DNA from: Saccoglossus kowalevskii
Lineage: Eukaryota > Hemichordata > Enteropneusta > Harrimaniidae
Direction: 5' to 3'
Assembly (NCBI RefSeq): GCF_000003605.2
Contig: NW_003116147.1
Location: forward strand, 1 to 29,121
DNA: 29,121 nucleotides
Made by a program: the position numbers and the translations under genes. This document shows positions 1 through 11,560 of this stretch, piece by piece. Under the pieces are notes generated by a model. That model saw nothing but the letters and a program-made list of their open reading frames with translations, ran no database searches and was not told where the DNA came from. Numbering within the stretch: the first letter of the stretch is position 1; each line of letters opens with the position of its first letter.

Positions 1-945
1 TGACCTCTACATACTTTGATTAACACTACGATAATTTAACACCAATTAACGAAACATTTATTCACATTTTCGAGTTTTAACTATTGGACTTGTTAATATG
101 ATATCACAGGTAACAATCCCGAATGAAACTATCAACTTTGCAATCGCTTTTTACAACTTTGTAAGCAGTTTCTTGTCGATTTTCTGGTAGGCTGTGGTGA
201 TAATCTGCTTATATATAAGACATTCTCGGAACAGTTACTTAATGTTTTCGAAATTTAACTGCGGGGTTGCCATGATAATGACTTACGTTACATATATAAG
301 CAACTCCGCCAACATTTCCTTTGTTTTTTCCAACTTTGCACGGTGTTTTCAAACATTTTGCCCTCACCTCATGGCAACGTCTATAGACTGCTTTAAATTG
401 GCTTTTATTGAGTTTTCTCGACTTTACAACTGCGCGTTTCTACATGCCAACAACATAGGCCATATATACAAATACATCTACCAACCTTTCAATAACTTTG
501 CACAACTTTGCAATCACTTTGAACAACTTTGCACGGAGTGGTAACAGCGTAAATCCCACTACGTGCCGACAGATCAGCAACTTGTTCTTGAAATTAGAAG
601 GAATTTGAAACCCTTCCATTAATTAAAACAGTTACAAAAATTCCACGATTTTCCACTACAAATAATCGACATCACAGTAAGAAAGAATGCAGGAACGTTT
701 CCTTATATGTTTTTGATATGCGTGATGGAACAAAAAAAATAAACTCAACAGCTCATTTACTCAATCAGTCTCCCTTGCAAGAACTAACCACTCCTGTTTG
801 TGCTTTACTTTAAAAACATTGGTCGATCACCTAATCACACAGCTGCATCGATTATTGGAAATTTAGCCGAATTGCCGGCTATTTCAGATTTTTTTATGTT
901 TCAAAAATGATATCGCTTTCACATGTAGCTCCTATAACTGACCTA
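1..945 (+). repeat. Monomer U1 (945 bp)
   Basis: Full-length unit beginning at the second half-site of the boundary DR1. The first ~560 bp closely match U28 (24768 on), sharing the shortened 'cgagttttaac', the 'gttacatatataag' variant and 'caacataggcc'. U1 differs from U28 by the 'ctggtaggctgtgg' segment and by lacking the extra 'gaca'. The 3' half is the subtype with 'ggaac', an A-run, 'actcaatcagtctccc' and 'ttaaaaacattgg'. Confidence 0.95.
858..885. other. Imperfect hairpin/dyad conserved in monomers (representative)
   Basis: Arms GAAAT + AGCCG (858-862, 865-869) are complementary to CGGCT + ATTTC (876-880, 881-885), with a 2-nt bulge and a 6-nt AATTGC loop. The stem is 10 bp. Equivalent copies include 16851-16878 (U18) and 24680-24707 (U27). 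A frequent variant has AGCTG in place of AGCCG, which would still pair as G-U in RNA. U13 (about 12690) and U15 (about 14570) have clear stem mismatches. It sits 60-90 bp upstream of the next DR1. Confidence 0.55.
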
Positions 946-951
946 TGACCT
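939..951 (-). promoter_or_regulatory. Perfect DR1 motif at monomer boundary (representative of 28 intact)
   Basis: TGACCTATGACCT reads AGGTCA-T-AGGTCA on the minus strand, the exact DR1 arrangement bound by animal nuclear receptors such as RXR/USP heterodimers, HNF4 and COUP-TF. Intact copies start at 939, 2826, 3773, 5651, 6585, 7530, 8470, 9670, 10614, 11554, 12753, 13697, 14639, 15665, 15989, 16932, 17872, 18816, 19760, 20660, 21604, 22548, 22872, 24761, 25711, 26653, 27590 and 28533. Damaged copies lie near 1879, 4709 and 23816, each with a single lesion; the one near 4709 falls in a probable error cluster. The sequence match is direct; binding is inference. Confidence 0.6.
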
Positions 952-1885
952 CTACATACTTTGAGTAACACTACGATAATTTAACACCAATTAACGAAAC
1001 ATTTATTCACATTTTCGAACTTTTAACTATTGGACTTGTTAATATGATATCACAGGTAACAATCCCGAATGAAACTACCAACTTTACAATCGCTTTTTAC
1101 AACTTTGTAAGCAGTTTCTTGTCGATTTTTGGTAGGCTGTGGTGATAATCTGCTTATATATAAGACATTCTAGGAACATTTACTTAATGTTTTCGAAATT
1201 TAGCTGCGGGGTTGTCATGAAAATGACTTACGTTAAATATATAAGCAACTCCGCCAACATTTCCTTCGCTTTTTCCAACTTTGCACGGTGTGTTCTAACA
1301 TTTTACCCTCACCTCATGGGAACATCTATAGACTGCTTTCAATCGGTTTTTATTAAATTTCTCGACTTTACAACTGCGTGTTTCTATATGCCAAAAACTT
1401 AGTTCATACATACAAATCCATCTACCAACTTTGCAATAACTTTGCACAAATTTGCAATCACTTTGAATAACTTTGCCGGGAGTGTTAACAGCGTAAATCC
1501 CACTACGTGCCGACAGCTCAGCAACTTGTTCTTGAAATCTAGAAGGAATTTGAAAATTTGTATTAATTAAAACAGTTACAAAATTTCTACGATTTTCCAC
1601 TATAAATGATCTACATCACAGTAAAAAGAATGCAGGAACGTTGCCTTATATATTTCCGATATTCGTGATGGAACTAAAGAAATAAACTCAACAGCTCATT
1701 TACTCAAGCAGTCTCCCATGCAAGAACTAACCACGCCCGTTTGTACTTTACTTTAAACATTGGTCGATCACCTAACCACACAGCTGCATCGATTATTCGA
1801 AATTCAGCCGAATTGCCGGCTATTTCAGATTTTTTATGTTTCAAAAAGGATATCGCTTTCACATGTACCTCCTATAACTGAACTA
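946..1885 (+). repeat. Monomer U2 (940 bp)
   Basis: Full-length unit. It carries the 'ggtaggctgtgg' variant and the 'gtgtgttctaac / catgggaac' middle segment. Its 3' half has 'ggaactaaag', 'actcaagcagtctccc' and 'gtttgtactttac'. The stretch around 1558-1630 is matched by U26 (near 23490-23570). The DR1 at its 3' boundary has one substitution (tgaact for tgacct, 1879-1884). Confidence 0.95.
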
Positions 1886-2832
1886 TGACCTCTACATACT
1901 TTGAGTAAAACTACGATAATTTAACACCAATTAATGAAACATTTATTCACATTTTCGAACTTTTAACTATTGGACTTGTTAATATGATATCACAGGTAAC
2001 AATCCCGAATGAAACTACCAACTTTGCAATCGCTTTTTACAACTTTGTAAGCAGTTTCTTGTCGATTTTTCCGTTGGCTGTTGTGATAATCTGCTTATAT
2101 ATAAGACAGACATTATCGGAACATTTACTTAATGTTTTCGAAATTTAACTGCGGGGTTGCCATGAAAATGACTTACGCTAAATATATAAGTAACTCCGCC
2201 AACATTTCCTTTGTTTTTTCCAACTTTGCACGGTGTTTTCAAACATTTTGCCCTCACCTCATGGCAACATCTATATACTGCTTTAAATTGGCTTTTATTG
2301 AATTTCTTGACTTTACAACTGCGCGTTTCTACATGCCAACAACTTAGGCCATATATACAAATACATCTACCAACTTTTCAATAACTTTGCACAACTTTGC
2401 AATCACTTTGAACAACTTTGCACGGAGTGGTAACAGCGTACATCCCACTACGTGCCGACAGATCAGCAACTTGTTCTTGAAATCTAGAAGGAATTTGAAA
2501 ACTGTCCATTAATTAAAACAGTTACAAAAATTCCACGATTTTCCACTACAAATGATCGACATCACAGTAAGAAAGAATGCAGGAACGTTTCCTTATATGT
2601 TTTTGATATGCGTGATGGAACAAAAAAATAAACTCAACAGCTCATTTACTCAGGCAGTCTCCTATGCAAGAACTAACCACGCCCGATTGTGCTTTACTTT
2701 AAACATTGGTCGATCACCTAACCTCACAGCTGCATCGATAATTTGAAATTCAGCTGAATTGCCTGCTATTTCAGATTTTTTAATGTTTCAAAAACGATAT
2801 CGCTTTCACAGGTACCTCCTATAATTGACCTA
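1886..2832 (+). repeat. Monomer U3 (947 bp)
   Basis: Full-length unit with the 'ccgttggctgttg' variant and a 4-bp duplication giving 'agacagacattatcgg' near 2103. That duplication is shared with U4, U8, U9 and U28. Its closest neighbour by eye is U4, with the same length and the same 'tataattgacc' end, so the pair probably arose by a local duplication. Confidence 0.95.
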
Positions 2833-3779
2833 TGACCTCTACATACTTTGAGTAACACTACGATAATTTAACACCAATTAACGAAACATTTATTCCCATT
2901 TTCGAACTGTTAACTATTGGACTTGTTAATATGATATCACAGGTAACAATCCCGAATGAAACTACCAACTTTGCAATCGCTTTTTACAACTTTGTAAGCA
3001 GTTTCTTGTCGATTTTTCCGTTGGCTGTTGTGATAATCTGCTTATATATAAGACAGACATTATCGGAACATTTACTTAATGTTTTCGAAATTTAACTGCG
3101 GGGTTGCCATGATAATGAATTACGTTAAATATATAAGCAACTCCGCCAACATTTCCTTTGTTTTTTCCAACTTTGCACGGTGTTTTCAAACATTTTGCCC
3201 TCACCTCATGGCAACATCTATAGACTGCTTTCAATTGGCCTTTATTGAGTTTTCTCGACTTTACAACTGCGCGTTTCTACATGCCAACAACTTAGCCATA
3301 TATACAAATACATCTACCAACCTTTCAATAACTTTGCACAACTTTGCAATCACTTTGACAACTTTGCACGGAGTGGTAACAGCGTAAATCCCACTACGTG
3401 CCGACAGATCAGCAACTTGTTCTTGAAATTAGAAGGAATTTGAAAACTTTCCATTAAATAAAACAGTTACACAAATTCCACGATTTTCCACTATAAATGA
3501 TCGACATCATAGTAAGAAAGAATGCAGGAACGTTGCTTTATATATTTTCGATATGCGTGATGAAACAAAAAAAAATAAACTCAACAGCTCATTTACTCAG
3601 GCAGTCTCCTATGCAAGAACTAACCACGCCCGTTTGTGCTTTACTTTAAACATTGGTCGATCACCTAATCACACAGCTGCATCGATTATTTGAAATTCAG
3701 CTGAATTGCCGGCTATTTCAGATTTTTTAATGTTTCAAAAACGATATCGCTTTCACAGGTACCTCCTATAATTGACCTA
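2833..3779 (+). repeat. Monomer U4 (947 bp)
   Basis: Full-length sister of U3, with the same 'agacagacattatcgg' insertion. The middle carries the 'attgagttttctcgac' variant also seen in U1 and U28. The 3' half has 'gaaac', an A-run, 'actcaggcagtctcc' and 'gtgctttactttaaacattgg'. Confidence 0.95.
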
Positions 3780-4714
3780 TGACCTCTACATACTTTGAGT
3801 GACACTACGATAATTTAACACCAATTAACGAAACATTTATTCATATTTTCGAACTTTTAACTATTGGACTTGTTAATATGATATCACAGGTAACAATCCC
3901 GAATGAAACTACCAACTTTGCAATCGCTTTTTACAACTTTGTAAGCAGTTTCTTGTCGATTTTTCCGTTGGCTGTTGTGATAATCTGCTTATATATAAGA
4001 CATTATCGGAACATTTACTTAATGTTTTCGAAATTTAACTGCGGGGTTGCCATGAAAATGACTTACGTTAAATATATAAGCACCTCCGCCAACATTTCCT
4101 TTGTTTTTTCCAACTTTGCACGGTGTTTTCAAACATTTTGCTCTCACCTCATGGCAACATCTATAGACTGCTTTCAATTGGCTTTTATTGAATTTCTCGA
4201 CTTTACAACTGCGCGTTTCTACATCCCAACAACTTAGGCCATATATACAAATACATCTACCAACTTTTGAATAACTTTGCACAACTTTGCAATCACTTTG
4301 AATAACTTTGCACGGAGTGGTAACAGCGTAAATCCCACTACGTGCCGACAGCTCAGCAACTTGTTCTTGAAAATTAGAAGGAATTTGAAAACTTTCCATT
4401 AATTAAAACAGTTACAAAAATTCCACGATTTTCCACTACAAATGATCGACATCACAGTAAGAAAGAATGCAGAACGTTTCCTTATATGTTTTTGATATGC
4501 GTGATGGAACAAAAAATAAACTCAACAGCTCATTTACTCATCAGTCTCCCTTGCAGAACTAACACGCCTGTTTGTGCTTTACTTTAAAACATTGTCGATC
4601 ACTAATCACACAGCTGCATCGATTATTTGAAATTCAGCCGAATTGCCGGCTATTTCAGAATTTTAATGTTTCAAAAACGATATCGCTTTCACAGGTACCT
4701 CCTATAATTGACTA
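3780..4714 (+). repeat. Monomer U5 (935 bp), 3' end rich in single-base deletions
   Basis: Full-length unit. In its first half one frame stays open for 119 codons (3878-4237), only because this copy lacks the stops present in other units. From about 4470 to 4713 it shows roughly eight one-base losses in doublets and homopolymers (for example 'caag' to 'cag', 'ggtcg' to 'gtcg', 'gacctat' to 'gactat'). These look like sequencing error rather than real divergence. Confidence 0.94.
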
Positions 4715-5657
4715 TGACCTCTACATACTTTGATTAACATTTCGATAATTTAACACCAATTAACGAAACATTTATTCACATTTTCGAACTTTTAACTATT
4801 GGACTTGTTGATATGATATCACAGGTAACAATCCCGAATGAAACTACCAACTTTGCAGTCGCTTTTTACAACTTTGTAAGCAGTTTCTTGTCGATTTTTT
4901 GGTAGGCTGTGGTGATAATCTGCTTATATATGAGGCATTCTTGGAACATTTACTTAATGTTTTCGAAATATAACTGCGGGGTTGTCATGACAATGACTTA
5001 GGATAAATATATAAGCAACTCCGCCAACATTTCCTTCGCTTATTCCAACATTGCACGGTGTTTTCTAACATTTTACCTTCAGCTCATGGGAACAACTATA
5101 GACTGCTTTCAATTGGCTTTTATTGATTTTTTCGACTTTACAACTGCGCGTTTCTATATGCCAACAACTTAGGTCATACATACAAATACATCTACTAACT
5201 TTTCAATAACTTTGCACAACTTTGCAATCACTTTGAACAATTTTGCACGGAGTGGTGACAGCGTAAATCCCACTACGTGCCGACAGCTCAGCAACTTGTT
5301 CTTGAAAATTAGAAGGAATTTGAAAACTTTCCATACATTAAAACTGTTACAAAAATTCCACGATTTTCCACTATAAATGATCGACATCACAGTAAGTAAA
5401 ATGCAGGAACTTTGCCTTATATATTTTCGATATGCGTGATGGAACTAAAATAATAAACTCAACAGCTCATTTACTCAAGCAGTCTCCCATGCAAGAACTA
5501 ACCACGCCCGTTTGTACTTTACTTTAAACATTGGTCGATCACCTAACCACACAGCTGCATCGATTATTGGAAATTTAGCTGAATTGCCGGCTATTTCAGA
5601 TTTGTTTATGTTTCAAAAACGATATCGCTTTCACATGTACCTCCTATAACTGACCTA
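4715..5657 (+). repeat. Monomer U6 (943 bp)
   Basis: Full-length unit of the 'tatatgaggcattcttgg' subtype, grouped with U11, U14, U15, U31 and U32. It has 'ggtaggctgtgg', 'cgcttattccaacattgcacgg' and 'attgattttttcgac'. The 3' half is of the 'ggaactaaaa / actcaagcagtctccc' kind, so it is mosaic relative to U11. Confidence 0.95.
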
Positions 5658-6591
5658 TGACCTCTACATACTTTGAGTAACACTACGATAATTTAACACC
5701 AATTAACGAAACATTTATTCACATTTTCGAACTTTTAACTATTGGACTTGTTAATATGATATCACAGGTAACAATCCCGAATGAAACTACCAACTTTTGC
5801 AATCGCTTTTTACAACTTTGTAAGCAGTTTCTTGTCGATTTTTCCGTTGGCTGTTGTGATAATCTGCTTATATATAAGACATTCTCGGAACATTTATTTA
5901 ATGTTTTCGAAATTTAACTGCGGGGTTGTCATGCAAATGACTTACGTTAAATATATTAGCAACTCCGCCAACATTTCCTTCGTTTTTTTCCAATATTGCA
6001 CGGTGTTTTCAAACATTTTGCCCTCACCTCATGGCAACATCTATAGACTGCTTTCAATTGGCTTTTATTGAATTTCTCGACTTTACAACTGTGCGTTTCT
6101 ATATGCCAACAACTTAGGTCATATATACAAATACATCTACCAACCTTTCAATAACTTTGCACAACTTTGCAATCACTTTGAACAACTTTGCACGGAGTGG
6201 TAACAGCGTAAATCCCACTACGTGCCGACAGCTCAGCAACTTGTTCTTGAAAATTAGAAGGAATTTGAAAACTTTCCATAAATTAAAAATTCCACGATTT
6301 TCCGCTATAAATGATCGACATCACAGTAAGAAAGAATGCAGGAACGTTGCCTTATATATTTTCGATATGCGTGATGAAACAAAAAAAAAAACTCAACAGG
6401 TCATTTACTCAGGCAGTCTCCTATGCAAGAACTAACCACGCCCGTTTGTGCTTTACTTTAAACATTGGTCGATCACCTAACCACACAGCTGCATCGATTA
6501 TTTGAAATTTAGCTGAATTGCCGGCTATTTCAGATTGTTTAATGTTTCAAAAACGATATTGCTTTCACAGGTACCTCCTATAATTGACCTA
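5658..6591 (+). repeat. Monomer U7 (934 bp)
   Basis: Full-length unit with the palindromic 'cttatatataag' element. It has lost about 10 bp around 6278-6290, where the usual 'aaaacagttac' is missing between 'ccataaatta' and 'aaaattccacg'. Its 3' end ('gattgtttaatg', 'gatattgctttc') is shared with U30. Confidence 0.95.
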
Positions 6592-7536
6592 TGACCTCTA
6601 CATACTTTGAGTAACACTACGATAATTTAACACCAATTAACGAAACATTTATTCACATTTTCGAACTTTTAACTATTGGACTGTAATATGATATCACAGG
6701 AAACAATCCCGAATGAAACTACCAACTTTGCAATCGCTTTTTACAACTTTGTAAGCAGTTTCTTGTCGATTTTTCTGTTGGCTGTTGTGATAATCTGCTT
6801 ATATATAAGACAGACATTATCGGAACATTTACTTAATGTTTTCGAAATTTAACTGCGGGGTTGCCATGAAAATGACTTACGTTAAATATATAAGCAACTC
6901 CGCCAACATTTCCTTTGTTTTTTCCAACTTTGCACGGTGTTTTCAAACATTTTGCCCTCACCTCATGGCATTATCTATAGACTGCTTTCAATTGGCTTTT
7001 ATTGAATTTCTTGACTTTACAACTGCGCGTTTCTACATGCCAACAACTTAGGCCATATATACAAATACATCTACCAACTTTTCAATAACTTTGCACAACT
7101 TTGCAATCACTTTGAACAACTTTGCACGGAGTGGTAACAGCGTAAATCCCACTACGTGCCGACAGATCAGCAACTTGTTCTTGACATTTGAAGGAATTTG
7201 AAAACTTTCCATTAATTAAAACAGTTACAAAAATTCCACGATTTTCCACTACAAAAGATCGACATCACAGTAAGAAAGAATGCAGGAACGTTTCCTTATA
7301 TGTTTTTGATATGCGTGATGGAACAAAAAAAATAAACTCAACAGCTCATTTACTCAATCAGTCTCCCTTGCAAGAACTAACCACGCCTGTTTGTGCTTTA
7401 CTTTAAAAACATTGGTCCATCACCTAATCACACAGCTGCATCGATTATTGGAAATTCAGCCGAATTACCGGCTATTTCAGATTTTTTTATGTTCAAAAAT
7501 GATATCGCTTTCACATGTACCTCCTATACTGACCTA
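6592..7536 (+). repeat. Monomer U8 (945 bp)
   Basis: Full-length unit with the 'agacagacattatcgg' 4-bp insertion and the 3' subtype 'ggaac', A-run, 'actcaatcagtctccc'. From about 7490 one-base losses begin ('atgttcaaaaatg', 'cctatactgacc') and continue into U9. Confidence 0.94.
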
Positions 7537-8476
7537 TGACCTCTACATACTTTGAGTACACTACGATAATTTAACACAATTAACGAAACATTTATCACAT
7601 TTCAAACTTTATCTATGGACTTGTAATATGATATCACAGGTAACAATCCCGAATGAAACTACCAACTTTGCAATCGCTTTTTATAACTTTGTAAGCAGTT
7701 TCTTGTCGATTTTTCCGTTGGCTGTTGTGATAATCTGCTTATATATAAGACAGACATTATCGGAACATTTACTTAATGTTTTGGAAATTTAACTGCGGGG
7801 TTGTCATGACATTGACTTAGGTTAAATATAACAGAATCTCCGCCAACATTTCCTTCGCTTTTTCCAACTTTGCACGGTGTGTTCTAACATTTTACCCTCA
7901 GCTCATGGGAACATCTATAGACTGCTTTCAATCGTTTTTTATTAAATTTCTCGACTTTACAACTGCGTGTTTCTATATGCCAAAAACTTAGTTCATACAT
8001 ACAAATCCATCTACCAACTTTGCAATAACTTTGCACAATTTTGCAATCACTTTGAATAACTTTGCCGGGAGTGTTAACAGCGTAAATCCCACTACGTGCC
8101 GACAGCTCAGCAACTTGTTCTTGAAATCTAGAAGGAATTTGAAAACTTTGTAATATTTAAAACAGTTACAAAAATTCTACGATTTTCCACTATAAATGAT
8201 CGACATCACAGTAAAAAGAATGCAGGAAAGTTGCCTTATATATTTTCGATATGCGTGATGGAACTAAAAAAATAAACTCAACAGCTCATTTACTCAAGCA
8301 GTCACCCATGCAAGAACTAACCACGCCCGTTTGTACTTTACTTTAAACATTGCTCGATCACCTAACCACACAGCTGCATCGATTATTGGAAATTCAGCCG
8401 AATTGCCGGCTATTTCAGATTTTTTTATGTTTCAAAAAATATATCGCTTTCACGGGTACCTCCTATAATTGACCTA
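7537..8476 (+). repeat. Monomer U9 (940 bp)
   Basis: Full-length unit. Its first ~90 bases contain a cluster of one-base losses (for example 'gagtacactacg', 'acacaattaac', 'tttatcacatttc'). The second half (from about 8000) begins the first copy of the ~3084-bp duplicated block. It shares 'aggaaagttgcc' and 'gtaatatttaaaac' with U12. Confidence 0.94.
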
Positions 8477-10290
8477 TGACCTCTACATACTTTGAGTAAC
8501 ACTACGCTAATTTAACACCAATTAACGAAACATTTATTCACATTTTCGAACTTTTAACTATTGGACTTGTTAATATGATATCACAGGTAACAATCCCGAA
8601 TGAAACTACCTACTTTGCAATCGCTTTTTACAACTTTGTAAGCAGTTTCTTGTCGATTTTTTGGTAGGCTGTTGTGATAATCTGCTTATATATAAGACAT
8701 TCTAGGAACATTTACTTAATGTTTTCGAAATTTAACTGCGGGGTTGTCATGAAAATGACTTACGTTACACTTATTCAATGAAACACTTATTCACATTTTC
8801 GAACTTTTAACTATTGGACATGTTAATATGATATCACAGGGTAACAATCCGGAATGAAACTACCAACTTTGCAATCGCTTTTTACAACTTTGTAAGCAGT
8901 TTCTTGTCGATTTTTTGTAGGCTGTGGTGATAATCTGCTTATATATAAGACATTCTCGGAACATTTACTTAATGTTTTCGAAATTTAACTGCGGGGTTGT
9001 CATGAAAATGACTTACGTTAAATATATAAGCAACTCCGCCAACATTTCCATCGTTTTTTTTCCAACTTTGCACGGTGTTTTCAAACATTTTGCCCTCACC
9101 TCATGGCAACATCTATAGACTGCTTTCAATTGGCTTTTATTGAATTTCTCGACTTTACAACTGCACGTTTCTACATGCCAACAACTTAGGCCATATATAC
9201 AAATACATCTACCAACTTTTCAATAACTTTGCACAACTTTGCAATCACTTTGAACAACTTTGCACGGAGTGTTAACAGCGTAAATCCCACTACGTGCCGA
9301 CAGCTCAGCAACTTGTTCTTGAAAATTAGAAGGAATTTGAAAACTTTCCATTAATTAAAACAGTTACAAAAATTCCACGATTTTCCACTACAAATGATCG
9401 ACATCACAGTAAGAAAGAATGCAGGAACGTTTCCTTATATGTTTTTGATATGCGTGATGGAACAAAAAAATAAACTCAACAGCTCATTCACTCAATCAGT
9501 CTCCCTTGCAAGAACTAACCACGCCTGTTTGTGCTTTACTTTAAAAACATTGGTCGATCACCTAATCACACAGCTGCATCGATTATTTGAAATTCAGCCG
9601 AATTGCCGGCTATTTCAGAATTTTTAATGTTTCAAAAACGATATCGCTTTCACAGGTACCTCCTATAATTGACCTATGACCTCTACATACTTTGATTAAC
9701 ACTTCGATAATTTAACACCAATTAACGAAACATTTATTCACATTTTCGAACTTTTAACTATTGGACTTGTTGATATGATATCACAGGTAACAATCCCGAA
9801 TGAAACTACCAACTTTGCAATCGCTTTTTACAACTTTGTAAGCAGTTTCTTGTCGATTTTTTGGTAGGCTGTGGTGATAATCTGCTTATATATGAGGCAT
9901 TCTTGGAACATTTACTTAATGTTTTCGAAATTTAACTGCGGGGTTGTCATGACAATGACTTAGGTTAAATATATAAGCAACTCCGCCAACATTTCCTTCG
10001 CTTATTCCAACATTGCACGTTGTTTTCTAACATTTTGCCCTCACCTCATGGCAACATCTATAGACTGCTTTCAATTGGCTTTTATTGATTTTTTCGACTT
10101 TACAACTGCGCGTTTCTATATGCCAACAACTTAGGTCATACATACAAATACATCTACTAACTTTTCAATAACTTTGCACAACTTTGCAATCACTTTGAAC
10201 AATTTTGCACGGAGTGGTGACAGCGTAAATCCCACTACGTGCCGTCAGCTCAGCAACTTGTTCTTGAAAATTAGAAGGAATTTGAAAACT
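8000..10290 (+). repeat. Higher-order block A, copy 1
   Basis: The segment from the second half of U9 through U10 to about two thirds of U11 is repeated at 11085-13370, an offset of about 3084 bp. Shared rare markers are 'aggaaagttgcc', the U10/U13 composite join and 'tatatgaggcattcttgg' or its shortened form. Block edges are approximate. Confidence 0.85.
8477..9676 (+). repeat. Composite unit U10 (1200 bp): partial plus full monomer
   Basis: Sequence runs normally from the monomer start to 'gacttacgtta' (8767). It continues with the filler 'cacttattc' (8768-8776) and then restarts at about monomer position 48 with 'aatgaaacacttattcac'. The result is a ~291-bp partial unit joined to a nearly complete one. 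An 11-bp direct repeat, acacttattca, flanks the join (8767-8777 and 8783-8793). The same composite recurs as U13. Confidence 0.93.
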
Positions 10291-10620
10291 TTCCATAAAT
10301 TAAAACAGTTACAAAAATTCCACGATTTTCCACTATAAATGATCGACATCACAGTAAGAAGAATGCAGGAACGTTGCCTTATATATTTTCGATATGCGTG
10401 ATGAAACAAAAAAAAATAAACTCAACAGCTCATTTACTCAAGCAGTCTCCCATGCAAGAACTAACCACGCCCGTTTGTGCTTTACTTTAAACATTTGTCG
10501 ATCACCTAACCACACAGCTGCATCGATTATTTGAAATTCAGCTGAATTGCCGGCTATTTCAGATTTTTTAATGTTTCAAAAACGATATCGCTTTCACAGG
10601 CACCTCCTATAATTGACCTA
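9677..10620 (+). repeat. Monomer U11 (944 bp)
   Basis: Full-length 'tatatgaggcattcttgg' subtype with 'cgcttattccaacattgcacgttg'. U32 at the window end is nearly the same over all 582 visible bases, including the rare 'gtgccgtcagctcag'. The 3' half is the 'gaaac A-run' subtype. Confidence 0.95.
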
Positions 10621-11560
10621 TGACCTCTACATACTTTGATTAACACTACGATAATTTAACACCAATTAACGAAACATTTATTCACATTTTCGAACTTTTA
10701 ACTAATGGACTTGTTAATTTAATATCACATGTAACAATCTCGAATGAAACTACCAACTTTGCAATAGCATTTTACAACTTTGTTGCAGTTGGTTGTCGAT
10801 TTTACGGTTGCTGTTGTGATAATCTGCTTATATATGAGACATTCTCGGAACATTTACTTAATGTTTTCGAAATTTAACTGCGGGTCTGTCATGACAATGA
10901 CTTAGGTTAAATATATAAGCAACTCCGCTAACATTTCCTTCGCTTTTCGAACTTTGCACGGTGTGTTCTAACATTTTACCCTCAGCTCATGGGAACATCT
11001 ATAGGCAGCTTTCAATCGGTTTTTATTAAATTTCTCGACTATACAACTGCGTGTTTCAATATGCCAACAACTTAGGTCATACATACAAATCCATCTACCA
11101 ACTTTGCAATAACTTTTCACAATTTTGCAATCACTTTGAATAACTTTGCCGGGAGTGTTAACAGCGTAAATCCCACTACGTGCCGACAGCTCAGCAACTT
11201 GTTCTTGAAATCTAGAAGGAATTTGAAAACTTTGTAATATTTAAAACAGTTACAAAAATTCTACGATTTTCCACTATAAATGATCGACATCACAGTAAAA
11301 AGAATGCAGGAAAGTTGCCTTATATATTTTCGATATGCGTGATGGAACTAAAAAAATAAACTCAACAGCTCATTTACTCAAGCAGTCACCCATGCAAGAA
11401 CTAACCACGCCCGTTTGTACTTTACTTTAAACATTGCTCGATCACCTAACCACACAGCTGCATCGATTATTGGAAATTCAGCCGAATTGCCGGCTATTTC
11501 AGATTTTTTTATGTTTCAAAAACGATATCGCTTTCACGGGTACCTCCTATAATTGACCTA
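10621..11560 (+). repeat. Monomer U12 (940 bp)
   Basis: Full-length unit. Its first ~250 bases hold many private changes ('gttaatttaatatcacatg', 'tttgttgcagttggttgtcg', 'tttacggttgctg'). The second half matches U9 as the start of the second copy of the 3084-bp block. Confidence 0.95.

Noticed and set aside
240-265. CENP-B-box-like match (TTCG ... CGGG in 'ttcgaaatttaactgcgggg')
   Set aside because: The CENP-B box needs seven bases between TTCG and CGGG with an A at the fifth; here there are eleven. Not a CENP-B box.
858-900. Helitron-like 3' terminus, because of a hairpin in each unit
   Set aside because: No CTRR end follows the hairpin at the expected ~10-12 nt, and there is no matching 5' TC terminus at the monomer start.
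3655-3670. tRNA B-box or Pol III promoter ('ggtcgatcacc')
   Set aside because: It misses key bases of GGTTCGANTCC, no A-box lies at a suitable distance and no cloverleaf can be drawn.
3878-4237. 119-codon plus-strand ORF starting ATGATATCACAG, with shorter relatives in U7, U16, U18-U20, U23, U24, U26 and U30
   Set aside because: The frame is open only in some copies. Many units have a TAG in 'ggtaggctg', a stop in 'atgacttagg' or frameshifting indels, and changes fall on all codon positions. There is no family I recognise, so it is a by-product of the repeat.
4019-4399. 126-codon minus-strand ORF with repeated Cys-Lys-Val motifs, and relatives in U2, U22 and U24
   Set aside because: The Cys-Lys-Val pattern is the reverse complement of the aactttgca subrepeats. 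The frame is not kept across monomers and overlaps the equally spurious plus-strand ORF.
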